A stretch of 64,000 bases of DNA from Timema cristinae (taxonomy: Eukaryota > Arthropoda > Insecta > Phasmatodea > Timematidae): positions 10,122,676 to 10,186,675 of the forward strand of contig JBCFYV010000012.1 of NCBI GenBank assembly GCA_039000515.1. The letters are read 5' to 3'. Below are positions 22,761-34,835 of this stretch, in pieces. Positions within the stretch are counted from its first letter, which is position 1. Each line of letters opens with the position of its first letter. The notes beneath the pieces were generated by a model that saw only the letters and a list, made by a program, of their open reading frames with translations, did no database searches and was not told where the DNA came from. The position numbers were made by a program, and so were the translations under genes.

Positions 22761-23682
22761 GAGTAGAAATCCTCGCATTGCTATATTTATAGTGAGAATG
22801 ACAGCACTGAAGCTTCAAAACAAAAACAAACATCCTCAACAAATTTTAGAGTATTTTGTTGGTTAAGGATCTTAAAACAAAGAACTTCATTTGGAAGTAT
22901 ATTTATAGTGCATCACATACCCGTCAACTCTGTGATACAGTTGTCTTGAAATCATCAATTTGCACGAACATTATTGCACGTGGATCATTTATGATTAAAT
23001 ATTAATGGAGATAAGGAGTAATAGAAGTTCCTAATACAAAACATTGTTGAAATATTAAATTATAGTGGGATTAAAACTGCATTGAAAAGGCAGTTTTTGA
23101 CCATTTTAGAATGGCTTCACAGCTAAGCATTGTGCAAAAATTATTTTTATTTCCAAGAAACTTTGTCGCCTTTGTCCCCCTCATAACCCCGGAAAATTTC
23201 AAGTAATAGTTCAAATACGAATGCACTGCACACATTTATGGTATATCTTGGTATTTTTATTCCCTTTTACTACCATACCTCGCGCGAGCCGAGTTGAGCC
23301 CGTTATGATAAACAATCTTATTAATAGCAAACACCCTTATCACGTTGTGACAATTTTTGTAACACGCCGTTAAAAATTAGCTATTTCTGGATTTTCAAAT
23401 TTATATCGTTTAATTAATTCAACTCCAAATATAAGGTTGTTGTTATATAGATTCAACTTAAATTTGGCATAAGTCATCATTTGAAATAAAAAATAATGTA
23501 AATACAACAAAACAGCTGAGCGTCAGCGTTACATTTAAATGCGCCATAAAGGTGGCCCTCTAAGCAATCTGTAACAATTGTGATGGGTCAATATGATGTC
23601 CTAGCGGGAATAATTAAATAATAATATAATAATATAAGCTATAGATGTTGGAGCATCTGCTTTGTATTTACATCACCGGTGG
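22761..23682. other. AT-rich intergenic DNA
   Basis: No gene or repeat recognised. Confidence 0.4.
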
Positions 23683-23800
23683 TCACACTATCTAAGGTGT
23701 TAGGCTCACACAGGACTGGACCACTCGTGACTTGTATATAGAGGTTGAATCTCACTCGGCTGCATTAGGCTGCAGTTACAGTGGAAACGCACTTGCGTGA
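23683..23800 (+). mobile_element. SINE-A relic
   Basis: CACCGGTGGTCACACTATCT head and AGAGGTTGAATCTCACTCGG B-box region remain; the body fades. Confidence 0.5.
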
Positions 23801-23987
23801 AAATAATTTGAAATAATTCTTTGTTTAAATGACGTATAGGTTAAAAAGTGTTTTATGAATTTCATCTTAGAGTTGTTATATTTGACACAGAATTATCACC
23901 GTAATTCCTCATTTTAGAAAAGACCACGAGAGAACACTGGGTGGAACCTTTATTTTATCATCGCAATCTAAAATAATAATAAGTAGA

Positions 23988-24230
23988 CACCCACTTCGGA
24001 GGCTTCGTGGCCCAAGGCTACTCTCTCAGTAGACCAGACTGCCGATGACGGGGAGATTGAGGTTCGAATCTCAGTCGGGTGTACGGAGGTTATTTTTCCA
24101 AAATAGTGTTCCACTCTCTCTTTCCACGCAAATCTGGGTACACTTCCTATAAATATAACCTTCTTTATTGCTAAAACCATCAGCGTAATTAGTAAAATAG
24201 CGTATAATTCGATTGGGTAGTAAGAAAGAA
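23988..24230 (+). mobile_element. SINE-A2 copy
   Basis: CACCCACTTCGGAGGCTTCG, GGGGAGATTGAGGTTCGAAT, TTCCACGCAAATCTGGGTAC, and a tail with GCGTATAATTCGATTGGGTA. The minus-strand 70-codon frame is its shadow. Confidence 0.8.
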
Positions 24231-24530
24231 GTCGGCCTATTATATTATGAATAGAGCTACCTAGTCAATCCAGTAAATTGGATGACCATTACTGAATGTA
24301 TTTTGAATGTATTAAGTGTATTAGTGAATTATTTCAAACTGTTTATGTGTACTCTTTCACACTTTCACTACCACTGAATCGCGAGAAAAATAACATTTGT
24401 TTGAACTTCCTGCGATTCGCGCGTACTCACACGACTAATTCTCATTGATCAATACATGTTTGTTTCATTCGGACGAATACAGATGTGTTCGCGATAACTT
24501 GACTTCAAGTGAATTCCACAGTATATTTTT

Positions 24531-24784
24531 TATCGTCGCTTTTTACTTACTACCTGTTCAGGCTCTACGCATATATTATAATTACTCTAATGGAGTATGG
24601 ATGAGAAAGAAAGCATTTTAGAGGTAATCTACCCACATTTGCAAAGAAGAAGAGTGGAGAACCATTTAGTAAAAATCACCCTCATTAGACCCTACTGGGA
24701 TGCTAACCCCCGATCTCCCCATCATCAGCAAGCCAGCCTAAAACAAGGGTGACGCCTTAGACCATTCAGCCACTAAAGCGGGTG
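24531..24784 (-). mobile_element. SINE-A2 copy beside the 30-bp array
   Basis: TACTTACTACCTGTTCAGGC tail, ACCCACATTTGCAAAG body, and head CCTTAGACCATTCAGCCAC. It ends about 28 bases before the 30-bp satellite begins. Confidence 0.75.
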
Positions 24785-24811
24785 CTTCCACTGTAACCAC
24801 ATGCATAGACC

Positions 24812-27020
24812 TAGGAACTGCTTTCAGTGTGTAATTTAACACAGGAGCTGATTTCGGCGTGTAATTTAGACAGGAGCTAATTTCGGTGTTTAATTTAACA
24901 CAGGAGCTGATTTCGGCGTGTAATTTAACACAGGAGCTGCTTTCAGTGTGTAATTTAACACAGGAGTGATTTCGGCGTGTAATTTAACACAGGAGCTGAT
25001 TTCGGCGTGTAATTTAAACAGGAGCTGATTCGGCGTGTAATTTAACACAGGAGCTGATTTCGGTGTAATTTAACACAGGAGCTAATTTCGGCGTGTAATT
25101 TAACACAGGAGCTGATTTCGGCGTGTAATTTAACACAGGAGCTGCTTTCAGTGTGTAATTTAACACAGGAGATGATTTCGGCGTGTAATTTAACACAGGA
25201 CTGATTTCGGCGTGTAATTTAACAAAGGAGCTATTTCAGTGTGTAATTTAACACAGGAGATGATTTCGGCGTGTTAATTTAACACAGGAGCTGATTTCGG
25301 CGTGTAATTTAACACAGGAGCTGCTTTCAGTGTGTAATTTAACACAGGAGCTGATTTCGGCGTGTAATTTAACACAGGAGCTGATTTCGGCGTGTAATTT
25401 AACACAGGAGCTGCTTTCAGTGTGTAATTTAACACAGGAGATGATTTCGGCGTGTAATTTAACACAGGAGCTGATTTCGGCGTGTAATTTAACACAGGAG
25501 CTGATTTCGGCGTGTAATTTAACACAGGAGCTGATTTCGGCGTGTAATTTAACACAGGAGCTGATTTCGGCGTGTAATTTAACACAGGAGCTGAATTTCG
25601 GCGTGTAATTTAACACAGGAGCTGATTCGGCGTGTAATTTAACAGAGAGCTGCTTTCAGTGTGTAATTTAACACAGGAGCTGATTTCGGCGTGTAATTTA
25701 ACACAGGAGCTGATTTCGGCGTGTAATTTACACAGGAGCTGATTTCGGCGTGTAATTTAACAAGGAGCTGCTTTCAGTGTTAATTTAACACAGGAGTGAT
25801 TTCGGCGTGTAATTTAACACAGGAGCTGATTTCGGCGTGTAATTTAACACAGGAGCTGCATTTCAGTGTGTAATTTAACACAGGAGTGATTTCGGCGTGT
25901 AATTTAACACAGGAGCTGATTTCGGGTGTAATTTAACACAGGAGCTGATTTCGGCGTGTAATTTAACACAGGAGCTGATTTCGGCGTGTAATTTAACAAA
26001 GGAGCTGATTTCAGTGTGTAATTTAACACAGGAGCTGCTTTCAGTGTGTAATTTAACACAGGAGCTGATTTTGGCGTGTAATTTAACACAGGAGCTGATT
26101 TCGGCGTGTAATTTAACACAGGAGCTGCTTTCGGGTGTTAATTTAACACAGGAGTGATTTCGGCGTGTAATTTAACACAGGAGCTGATTTCGGCGTGTAA
26201 TTTAACAAGGAGCTGATTCGGTTTCAGGGTGTGGGATTTAACACAGGAGCTGATTTCGGCTGTAATTTAACACAGGAGCTGATTTCGGTGTAATTTAACA
26301 AGGAGTGATTTCGCTGTAATTTAACACAGAGCTGTTTCAGTGTGTAATTTAACACAGGAGCTGATTTCAGTGTGTAATTTAACACAGGAGCTGATTTCGG
26401 CGTGTAATTTAACACAGGAGCTGATTTCGGCGTGTAATTTAACACAGGAGCTGATTTCGGTGTGTAATTTAACACAGGAGCTGTTTCAGTGTGTAATTTA
26501 ACACAGGAGCGTTTGTGTAATTTAACACAGAGCTGATTGGCGTGTAATTTAACACAGGAGCTGATTTCGGCGTGTAATTTAACACAGGAGCTGATTTCAG
26601 TGTGTAATTTAACACAGGAGCTGATTTCGTGTAATTTAACACAGGAGCTAATTTCGGGTGTAATTAACACAGGAGCTGATTTCGGGTGTAATTTAACACA
26701 GTGTGTAATTTAACACAGGAGCTGCTTTCAGTGTGTAATTTAACACAGGAGCTGATTTTGCTGTGTAATTTAACACAGGAGCTGATTTCGGCGTGTAATT
26801 TAACACAGGAGCTGCTTTCGGTGTTTAATTTAACACAGGAGCTGATTTCGGCGTGTAATTTAACACAGGAGCTGATTTCGGCGTGTAATTTAACAAAGGA
26901 GCTGATTTCAGTGTGTAATTTAACACAGGAGCTGATTTCAGTGTGTAATTTAACACAGGAGCTGATTTCGGCGTGTATTACAAGGCTGATTCTTGTGTAA
27001 TTTAAACAGGAGCTGATTTA
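24812..27020. repeat. 30-bp satellite-like array, about 73 copies
   Basis: The unit of exactly 30 bases includes CACAGGAGCTGATTTCGG and CGTGTAATTTAA. Two sub-types alternate: GCTGATTTCGGCGTG and GCTGCTTTCAGTGTG. Because 30 is a multiple of three, several frames stay open on both strands, giving 10-residue periodic peptides such as CNLTQELISA (plus) and VLNYTPKSAP (minus). I read these as arithmetic by-products. Indels cluster at about 25600-25900 and 26100-26760. Confidence 0.95.
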
Positions 27021-27529
27021 TTCTTCCTCTCCCCACGCTGATTTGGATAAACTTACCCTCATTTAGTTCTTTGTCCTTACTCTTTAAATTAAGTCGTCAA
27101 TGATCCTTGAGTTGAACACACAATTGGAACAAAATAGCCATCTTTAAATACAATATTCTCAAGTGATGTTTTAATGACACAATTTTGATAACGTGTCAAC
27201 CAAACCATTCTACCTTACCCTTCATTTAACACTTCTATATATAGCCTTTGTGGGGTGTGTTAGGAGGGGATGATTCATTAATATGTATGAGAACGGTGGT
27301 ATGGGGCAGGGGGCGAGGTGGAATATAGAGGTTTAATTTGGACTGTGATCTGCAACGGAGATAGGGACGATATTGTCACACCTATAAAACTAACTTTTCA
27401 GACACCACAAGCTTTTTATATAGTGAGCACTTTTGTTTGATCTGCTTGGAAACTCTACCAGAGAAAATTACTCTTCGAGTCTTGTCAATATTTTACTTTA
27501 TAAACTGTCACATCTGATCTACTTTAACA
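27021..27529. other. Intergenic DNA with SINE-E-like fragment
   Basis: About 27030-27110 has CTCTCCCCACGCTGATTTGG and a CTTTAAATTAAGTCGTCAAT tail similar to the E group. Nothing else recognised. Confidence 0.45.
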
Positions 27530-27670
27530 CTTAGAGGAAATGTACCCACATTTGCGCAGGGAAAGAATGTGATTTAAAAAAAACTCCATCCCACCCGATC
27601 GGTATTTGAACGCTGACCTCAACACACCTGGCAAGCGAGACTGTATACGCGTGACGTTTAAGGTACGCTT
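27530..27670 (-). mobile_element. SINE-A relic
   Basis: CTTAGAGGAAATGTACCCAC and CCCACCCGATCGGTATTTGA mark body and B-box regions. Confidence 0.5.
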
Positions 27671-27880
27671 ACTCTCACTGTGGCTATCAGACTTTTTTAA
27701 AGTATTAAATAACTTGATATGTTTATGTATGTTCGTATCGGGCTGGAAAAAAGCTAAACGGTGTTCCCGCTTGAAGTAACATTGCAGGTAAAATAATCTA
27801 ACTTAAAATAATTAGATCTATTTTATTTTATACTTAATTTTTTTTTTTAAATTACTACTTAGTGAAGTAGATTTGCTGAA

Positions 27881-28126
27881 ACCCGCTTCGGTGGCCGCAT
27901 GGTCTAAGCCGTTACTCTTTCAAAAGGCTAGACTGCCGATGACGGTGAGATCGTGGGTTGATCCTGTTCGGGTGTACTTAGGTTTTGCCCCTCAATATAT
28001 TCCTGCTCTCTCTCCACGCAAATGCGGATATATTTCCTCTCAAATTCAACCTTGTTCATCCCTAGCCCATTATGGTAATTAGTGCATAAGAGTACAACCA
28101 TAATGGGTAATTAGACGCGCCGCTAA
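27881..28126 (+). mobile_element. SINE-A2 copy
   Basis: ACCCGCTTCGGTGGCCGCAT head, GACTGCCGATGACGGTGAGA, CTCTCCACGCAAATGCGG, and tail GACGCGCCGCTAAAAAAAA. The 69-codon frame inside it is incidental. Confidence 0.85.
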
Positions 28127-28611
28127 AAAAAAGACTAAAATATACATTACAAAAATAATCTTTAAAATCCTTAGTAAATATTTGATATTTTACAATTCAA
28201 CTTGTTAAAAGACGATATTTTAATACAGGCCTAAACAAACTTTATAAGTTTGAAAACAATTTGAAAGATTCACGTTTTCTGTGGTATTCTTTAAAAAAAA
28301 AAAAGCTTTGCATCTCAATTCGCTACCTGACTAGAAAAAAAAGGGTTTAGAATTAAACTTTCAAAAGCTTATTTTCCTGTAACATTATTATTTTTAATAT
28401 TACTATGTTTTTCCCCCCTCAAATTCAATTAACCTGCTCTCAAGAGTGTTTTTAAATGAAGTACTTGAAAGTTTATATTTGAATAACTTTAAAAATGAAA
28501 GGAAACCAAACAAAAATAAACTAAAAACTCTACTCTCACTTACAGTAACGTATTTTATAAGATAGTCAAGATATATTCTAACTATATACTACTTTACCAT
28601 TCTCTTATTTT
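28127..28611. other. AT-rich intergenic DNA
   Basis: Nothing recognised apart from A and T runs. Confidence 0.4.
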
Positions 28612-28735
28612 TAGAATTTAGAGGAAGTGTGCCCGCATTTGTCTGGAAGGAGAATAGGAAACCATTAAGGAATAAACACCTTCATTACACCCGGATGGAA
28701 TTTGAACCTTGACTTTCCAGTCACTGGTAAACAAG
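28612..28735 (-). mobile_element. SINE-A2 relic
   Basis: TAGAGGAAGTGTGCCCGCAT and TACACCCGGATGGAATTTGA keep body and head order. Tail and head end lost. Confidence 0.55.
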
Positions 28736-29064
28736 TTATTTCTCCTTTGTTATAGCTACGATATTTTAATTGATATTAAATCTAAATAATGTATTTAAAA
28801 TGTATTTTCATGTAGCCTACGTCTTGACTATTAAATCCACACCAAACATTTTACGACAAAGTAGGATACTTGTAACTAGCCCAAATAGTGATTGTTACTA
28901 AATGGAATTGTGCTTTGGAAAGCAAGGAAATCAATTATCACATATAACTTAAATTGTGAATTGGCATTAATAAAAAAATTAAAATAAGTGATTTTTAGGA
29001 TAAGTTTGTGAATACTTTTGTAAAAATACATTTTATGTTCTACGTCAATAGGATTTAAATGTAA

Positions 29065-29395
29065 TTGAGTAATTTCAGCAGGCTCAGTGGTTTAAGGAAG
29101 GGTGGGGGAGGGGAGCTTACATATTATTCTTTCACTATGGTTTGCTAATCCTCTCTCTATGCTAATGTAGGTGTTCTTCCGTTAAACTATCTTTTTCATC
29201 CTTACTCCTTAAATTAAGCTGTTAATAACAATTGGGTCAAACCTAGTATTAAAAAAAAGCAATAGCCTCCTTTCAGAAACTAGAGTCTATTTTGTTCTAT
29301 AAACCCCGGTCACCTCTCTCCCTCCACTCAAATACGGATACATTTATTTATAAATCCTACTCACCTCATTCCTATACATTAGTGTAACTATTTAT
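29065..29395 (+). mobile_element. SINE-E-like copy and a SINE-A relic
   Basis: About 29065-29240 shows CAGGCTCAGTGGTTTAAGG and a CTCTCTATGCTAATGTAGG body with a CCTTAAATTAAGCTGTTAAT tail, shared with 27030-27110, 32945-33130, 37180-37360 and 63110-63275. About 29295-29395 has a further A-type body (CTCTCCCTCCACTCAAATAC). Confidence 0.5.
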
Positions 29396-30572
29396 ACAAC
29401 CAAAAGATAAATCAAGACACATTGCACATAAAAAAAGGTTCCGCTCATAGCAGAACAAACTGAAGGTGTGCACACATCATTTGTTTATTTTTCCTCCCCG
29501 CTTTTCAAGTATTTGCTCAAATTGAAGAAGTCACTTCAAACAGAGACAAGTTTGTGTGTTAAGACCTCCCGTTATGACAAAAATCCATGTAAACAAAGTT
29601 TCGAGAACAATTTCAGAACTAATTTCAGGATTAATCCTATTTCTTAGTAAATAAGTGTATAGGACAAATTTGTTCCTCAGTAAAAGAGGGGGGAGGGGGC
29701 AAATTTAATTTCCAAACTTCTGTAACATAGTTCAACCGACATATTCTAGACATTATATTTTAACGAGACCATCATCAAGTTTCTTTACGTCTGCTATGTT
29801 TTGATTATGATTGTATTTTAAATTATGTATATTACTTGATGCATAATACATATTTTTGTTTGTAGACGTATAAAAATAGGTGCTACATTATCACTTTTTT
29901 TAAGTAGGGACATTTAGTTGTAAAATATTTCAATATTATGATTTGTAATTATATTAATAATACAGTAATGTTGAACTGTCATGCAAAACAAAATTAAAAA
30001 AACATTACAGTTAGAGTTATTAGTAACCTTCTCGACTCCTCAGTTTCCTTATCCATTTTCGGAACAAATATCTTCCTGAGCACATTATTTTCGAACATCC
30101 TACATTTTCCATCAATAAATTATTATACATTTACAGAAAGACAAATCCATGAATAGTTAGCAAGTTATTTATCGTATGTAGCCGTTTCTAAGGTTGAATC
30201 AGATAGTCCCCTAAATTCGCAACCAATCTTTCTAACAACTCAAACTATTTTTCATATAAGAAATAACGTTATTTACATTATTGCCTACAGTAAGAACCCT
30301 TATCAAATTCTGTTTAATTAAGTACTTTTTGAAATTAAAAATAATAATATGAAATCAGGGATGTCTTCCATTGTAGCCTATACAAACTTTTAATTTACAT
30401 TTATAAAAAAGCGATAATCCGGTCAGAATTTTTGTTTTTTATCTCTTTTGTAATTACACAATTTCTCCATCAGTCTTTTAAAAAACGGATGTCTTTGATC
30501 AGCTTCATTTACCAAACAAGTTTACTCCTCCCTCTACATTTTCCATCTATCTCTCTTCCTGGGGTTTCTTAG
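29396..30572. other. AT-rich intergenic DNA
   Basis: No repeat family or gene recognised. Confidence 0.4.
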
Positions 30573-30870
30573 CGCAAAACGACTTGGCGTCGATTGCTAA
30601 CTGGTTCACTCAATTAAGACGTCATGTCTTTCTTTGCTGTTCCGGGTCTCTTCTTTCTTCAAATCCAATTATGAGCGTATCGTTCTAACAAGCAGTGTTG
30701 AGCTTTCAACACCAGTTGGAGTAGAAGTAAAAAAAGTTTGTTTGGAAAAAAAAAATTGTTCTTTGGTTATGATGGATCTTGACGATTTAGGTGCCCCGAG
30801 CCCCAAAAAGTGGGTCTTACATAATGTCTGCCTGTTCCTTTGTTCATACCTTGGCTCCAACTGAAATTGA
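30573..30870 (+). other. Exon-like island (weak)
   Basis: A pyrimidine tract ending GGGTTTCTTAG (30562-30572) looks like a splice acceptor. Downstream, an open frame (30634-30864) contains the less AT-biased stretch VELSTPVGVEV and MMDLDDLGAPSPKKW. A CRE-like GACGTCAT is at about 30618-30625. The minus strand is also open over most of it, and I find no family match, so this is only a candidate. Confidence 0.2.
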
Positions 30871-30873
30871 TGC

Positions 30874-31896
30874 ATGTATTTCTTTCACACTTGATATTTA
30901 TATGTTGTATAGTCATACCTCGGGACATTTTTTAAACTTGAATCCATCCCTTAAATTAAGGGAGTTTTACTGATATTTGAATTTTAATATTTCTACTCTT
31001 TTCAAAAATGGCTCTTACAATGTTGTTTGGAATGAATAGTTAAGGAGTGTTTTAGATAATAAATAACATTCTATACTAGTTTTTTAGGGGGGAATTCTTT
31101 TAAAACTAGGTAACTGATGATTCTTTTTTAATTTGAGATTTTTCTAAAATGGTTTGAAAAGTTTTGTTAAAACTGAGTATGTAGATAGGTTTTACATGAT
31201 AAATTAGAGGTTATATTGGTTGTTTTTTTTATACATTTTAGGGTTATTTACTGATAACTGATTTATGAAAATTTGTAATTTAAAAAAAAATAGCTTTACT
31301 AATTGTATTTATAACTTATATCCAAAGAGTGATTCATATGATTTTCAAAATAATGTTTTCCCTGCAAATCAAAACTTTTTGGTGGATTACTGTTAACTGG
31401 TTCTTAATTCTTTGCTCACAAACTCTAATACACCATAATTATAAAGTATGTAAGATTGTAGCATACAATTTATTATAATAATGATAATGAAATATATCAG
31501 TTGTCTTAGTGACATTCATCTTAAAAAATGTCCGTGCTATCCACAACCTACACAAACCTAAGAGCAAAGGGATGATAAAGGTGAGTCTTAAGGAAAATGA
31601 TCCAGCGTTTGCTAAGACAGATTATGAGTAAACCAAGCTGAAAATCACCCGGAAAATATTCAAACTTTGATGTCCCCATCATTGACAATCCAGTAGATTG
31701 CAAATCTGACAACTCATACTATCCAACCACAGGTACGGATGTAGGCCATTGTGTATAATCTTAGTCAAGGGCTACATAAATTGTTTGGTGCAGTCTGTTT
31801 CAATAACATATTGTTCTCCAGTCATTACAGATCAATCAATCAATGCATACCCACACTGGTCACCGAGTTGTCTTTAAAGTGGCTTTCATTTTATTC
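30874..31896. other. AT-rich intergenic DNA
   Basis: A very decayed SINE may lie at about 31570-31730 (AAGCTGAAAATCACCCGG, GTCCCCATCATTGACAATCC). Otherwise unassigned. Confidence 0.4.
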
Positions 31897-31948
31897 TGCG
31901 TCTTACTAACTTTCCGGGTTATTCGCATTTAATCGTACTATTTTTTTA

Positions 31949-32472
31949 ATCATCGCGTCTTACTACCTGTTTAGGCTATACGCATACATAATAATTACCC
32001 TATTGGGGTAGGGATGAGACAGGAAGCATTTTAGAGGTAATCTACAAGTATTTGCATGGAAGGAGAATGGGAAAAACATTTATAAAAAACCTCAATAGAC
32101 CCGACTGAGATTCAAACCCCGATCTTACCCTCGCCAGCAGATCAGTCTAACACTAGAGTGACATTCTAGACCAGTGGTTCTCAAACTGGGGTACACGTAC
32201 CCCCAGGAAGTACGCGTGCGACTTTCAGGGGGTACATGAGCACCAAGCAGCTCTCAAGGAAAAAATAACCAAACGACGAGAGAACCAAACGTGGTGTGGA
32301 ATTTGGAGGTGACTGAGGGAAATTTTCTCCTTTGTTTGACTATCTGATACTTGTCATGTGGGGGGGAAATTTATTTTGGGGGGCATTAGACATTTTGTCC
32401 TGACCAAAGGGTACAATCTAAAAAAAAAGTTCGAGAACCACTGCTCTAGACCATTCTGCCACTGAAGCGGGG
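31949..32472 (-). mobile_element. SINE-A2 split by a hAT element
   Basis: The tail and body (ATCGCGTCTTACTACCTG through CCGACTGAGATTCAAACC) run to 32171. The last bases of the head (CATTCTGCCACTGAAGCGGG) resume at 32452. A detached extra tail (TGCGTCTTACTAACTTTCCG) sits just upstream at 31897-31935. Confidence 0.8.
32172..32443. mobile_element. Non-autonomous hAT element nested in a SINE
   Basis: Left end CAGTGGTTCTCAAACTGGGG and right end TTCGAGAACCACTG are inverted repeats. The 8-bp duplications TTCTAGAC (32164-32171) and CTCTAGAC (32444-32451) fit the known hAT preference around CTAGA. At 272 bp with no open frame it is a MITE. Its end sequence is close to that of 18044-18411, though the interiors differ. 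Confidence 0.92.
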
Positions 32473-32485
32473 AGTCTTACTATTA

Positions 32486-32732
32486 ATAATATAATATTTA
32501 GCACCGCGTCTTGCTACCCGTTCGGGTTATACGCTTTAAGTACTAATTACGCTAGTGGATTAGGATTTGGGAAGGTTGAATTAGAGAAAGTGAACCCGTG
32601 GAGGAGAGTGAAAAACCATTAAGGAAAACCACCCCCAGTTCACCCGACCGAGATTCGAACTTGATCTCCCCGTCCTCAGCAGTCGAGCTCAACACGACAA
32701 GCGCGTTAGACAACTACGCCACCGTGGTGGGT
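32486..32732 (-). mobile_element. SINE-A1 with target duplication
   Basis: GCACCGCGTCTTGCTACCCG tail, a body with a small internal deletion (AACCCGTGGAGGAGAG), and the head ending GCCACCGTGGTGGG. A 12-bp perfect duplication GTCTTACTATTA lies at 32474-32485 and 32733-32744. Confidence 0.92.
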
Positions 32733-32769
32733 GTCTTACTATTAGGGCGAAAACAAGTAAGGTGTAGTT

Positions 32770-33135
32770 TTAGAAAAAAGCTACCTTCCTTTTCGTGGAG
32801 AGAGGGGGAAACAATTTTAAAAAAAATCTCCTTAGTACACCCAGATAAGATTTGAAACCCGATCTTTCTGTATCCAGCAAACCATACGAGATTAATTTGA
32901 CGTCTACGTACCCACCAAAATGGTCCTTAACAGTATTAAACCCACGATACACTTGGTTCGAATCCCATTTGAATGAACTGGAGGTAGGGCTTACACATTA
33001 GGTGCTTAGAATGGTTTTCCCATCCCCTCTTTATACGAATGTTAATTTATTTATTAAAAATAACTATGTTTGCTCATTTCAATCAGTTGGGTTAAGTATT
33101 TATTTAATAACTCTTATTATAAACTGTGGATAAAC
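32770..33135. mobile_element. SINE relics (A-type minus, then E-type plus)
   Basis: 32770-32925 is a minus-oriented body and head (CGTGGAGAGAGGGGGAAAC, GTACCCACCAAAATGG). About 32945-33135 is plus-oriented with TTGGTTCGAATCCCATTTG and the E-type tail region. Confidence 0.5.
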
Positions 33136-33231
33136 ACTCCGTATTCAAAAATCGAATGTTCTGTGGCACAACATATTTTTCCTTATGACGTCTGATTCAC
33201 CGGGAAATTAAACAAAAAATACCCTCGGGGT

Positions 33232-33485
33232 TTTTGTTAGCAGTTCGTCTTACTACCCGTTCAGGCTCTACGCTTATGCACTAACTACTCTAATGATTTT
33301 AGGGATTAATAAGGTTATATTCAGTGGAAGTGTACCCGCATTTGTGTGGAGAGAAAGAGTTGAAATTATTTTGTTAAACCACACTCAGTACACCCGACCG
33401 AGATTCGAAATTTGACCTCCCCATCATCGGCAGTCTAGCTACTGTAAAAGTAGCGCCTTAGATTATGCGATCACTGAAGTGTATA
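33232..33485 (-). mobile_element. SINE-A2 copy
   Basis: GTCTTACTACCCGTTCAGGC tail, GTACCCGCATTTGTGTGG body, CACCCGACCGAGATTCGAAA, and a decayed head. Confidence 0.8.
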
Positions 33486-34587
33486 GTACTAACAAATTAG
33501 AGAACTTATTGAAATTAGGTTTTGTCAATCTTCATTATTTTAACAACAACCTAATTGGGAGCAGTTAAAAAAAAATTAAAATAATTTTTCATGTTTTCAT
33601 CTTTTTTTAAATAAATTGAAATAGTTTTACTTGTCTCAATTACACTGCTTTATTTTCTCTTGACTCCTCGGAGACAGAAGTATTGTGATCGTCAAAAAAA
33701 TCAAACTTTAAATGTTGTTGAATGTCAACGTTTCATGGCCCTCTAAAACCGAAAAAGTAATGTTTGCGATTTCGTTTTTCTGTCTGTGTATTGGACTAAA
33801 GTTGAAACAATTTTATAAATCGGGTTAAAACTTGGTATCTCTTGTTTTTATAAGGTTCGCCCAAGGATTTTTTTGGAATTAGATATCCAACCCTAAAGTT
33901 AAGTTTATTTATTGAAGGGAAAAAAATAGATAAAATCGATTTTCTCAAAATCCTCTCTAACTATTTTGATTAAATTTTGTATCGAGGCATTATTCAACAT
34001 TACAAACAAAATAGCAGTTTTAACTTTCCTGTAAAAATGACTTTGAGGGTACTTTATATTAGTGAAAATTTCCAATTTTGATCATATCTTCGCAACTATT
34101 TCAGATAAGAAATGACTTATTATCGATTGTAAAGTTGTATAACTATCAAAAATATAAATATTTTATTTGAAATATTATTTATAAGACCAATAGTTTATGA
34201 TCTATAAAAAATAGATATATTTATTCAGTTTTTGAAAATTTAAATTGATTGTTATGGTGAGCAGGAAGTTTCCTCTTCTCTCAAGGTTTCTGTAACAGTG
34301 TAGGCCTATATTTAATTTATGCTCTTTATTGACGTGTTTCTGAAGTGGTTTATATTATTTTGTTTCACCAATAATACTTTTTTTTATAAGATATATTTAT
34401 TTTAATATAAAAGTGAAATAAACGCTGTGTAGTCATCGTACAGTTTATTTTTAAGATGAATACAGACAAACACGCCACGATGTAATCGATGCCTGTTCCT
34501 TACCTACCTAAGTTATATTATGTTATCCTTTGCGGTGAGACGAGCTCTTAAAACCTTCACTTGAATCTCTTAGCAATTGAATGATTC
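33486..34587. other. AT-rich DNA with a possible dispersed repeat
   Basis: TTCGTTTTTCTGTCTGTGTA near 33772 followed by AACAATTTTATAAATCGGGT resembles pieces near 1223-1330 and 38830-39010. I cannot assign a class. No gene seen. Confidence 0.35.
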
Positions 34588-34835
34588 TACTCACTTCGGT
34601 GGCTTAATAGTCTCTGGTGTCCTTTCGCTAGGTACTGAATTGTTGGTGATGGATAGATCGGTACTCGAATCTCAGTTGGGTTTACTATGGGTATATCTTT
34701 CTAAATAGTCTCCCACACTCCCTCCACAAAAATTCGGATACATTTCTACTAAATTTGACCTCCTTCCACCCTACTCAATTAGCTTATAATTAATAAAGAC
34801 GTGTATAGCCCGAACAGGTGATGAAATACGATGGA
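34588..34835 (+). mobile_element. SINE-A2 copy
   Basis: CTCACTTCGGTGGCTTAATA head, ATCGGTACTCGAATCTCAGT B box, and tail GTGTATAGCCCGAACAGGTG. Confidence 0.75.

Noticed and set aside
24812..27020. Open frames of 60-148 codons on both strands in the 30-bp array
   Set aside because: They follow from a unit length divisible by three; the same unit is open in opposite directions and indels break each frame often.
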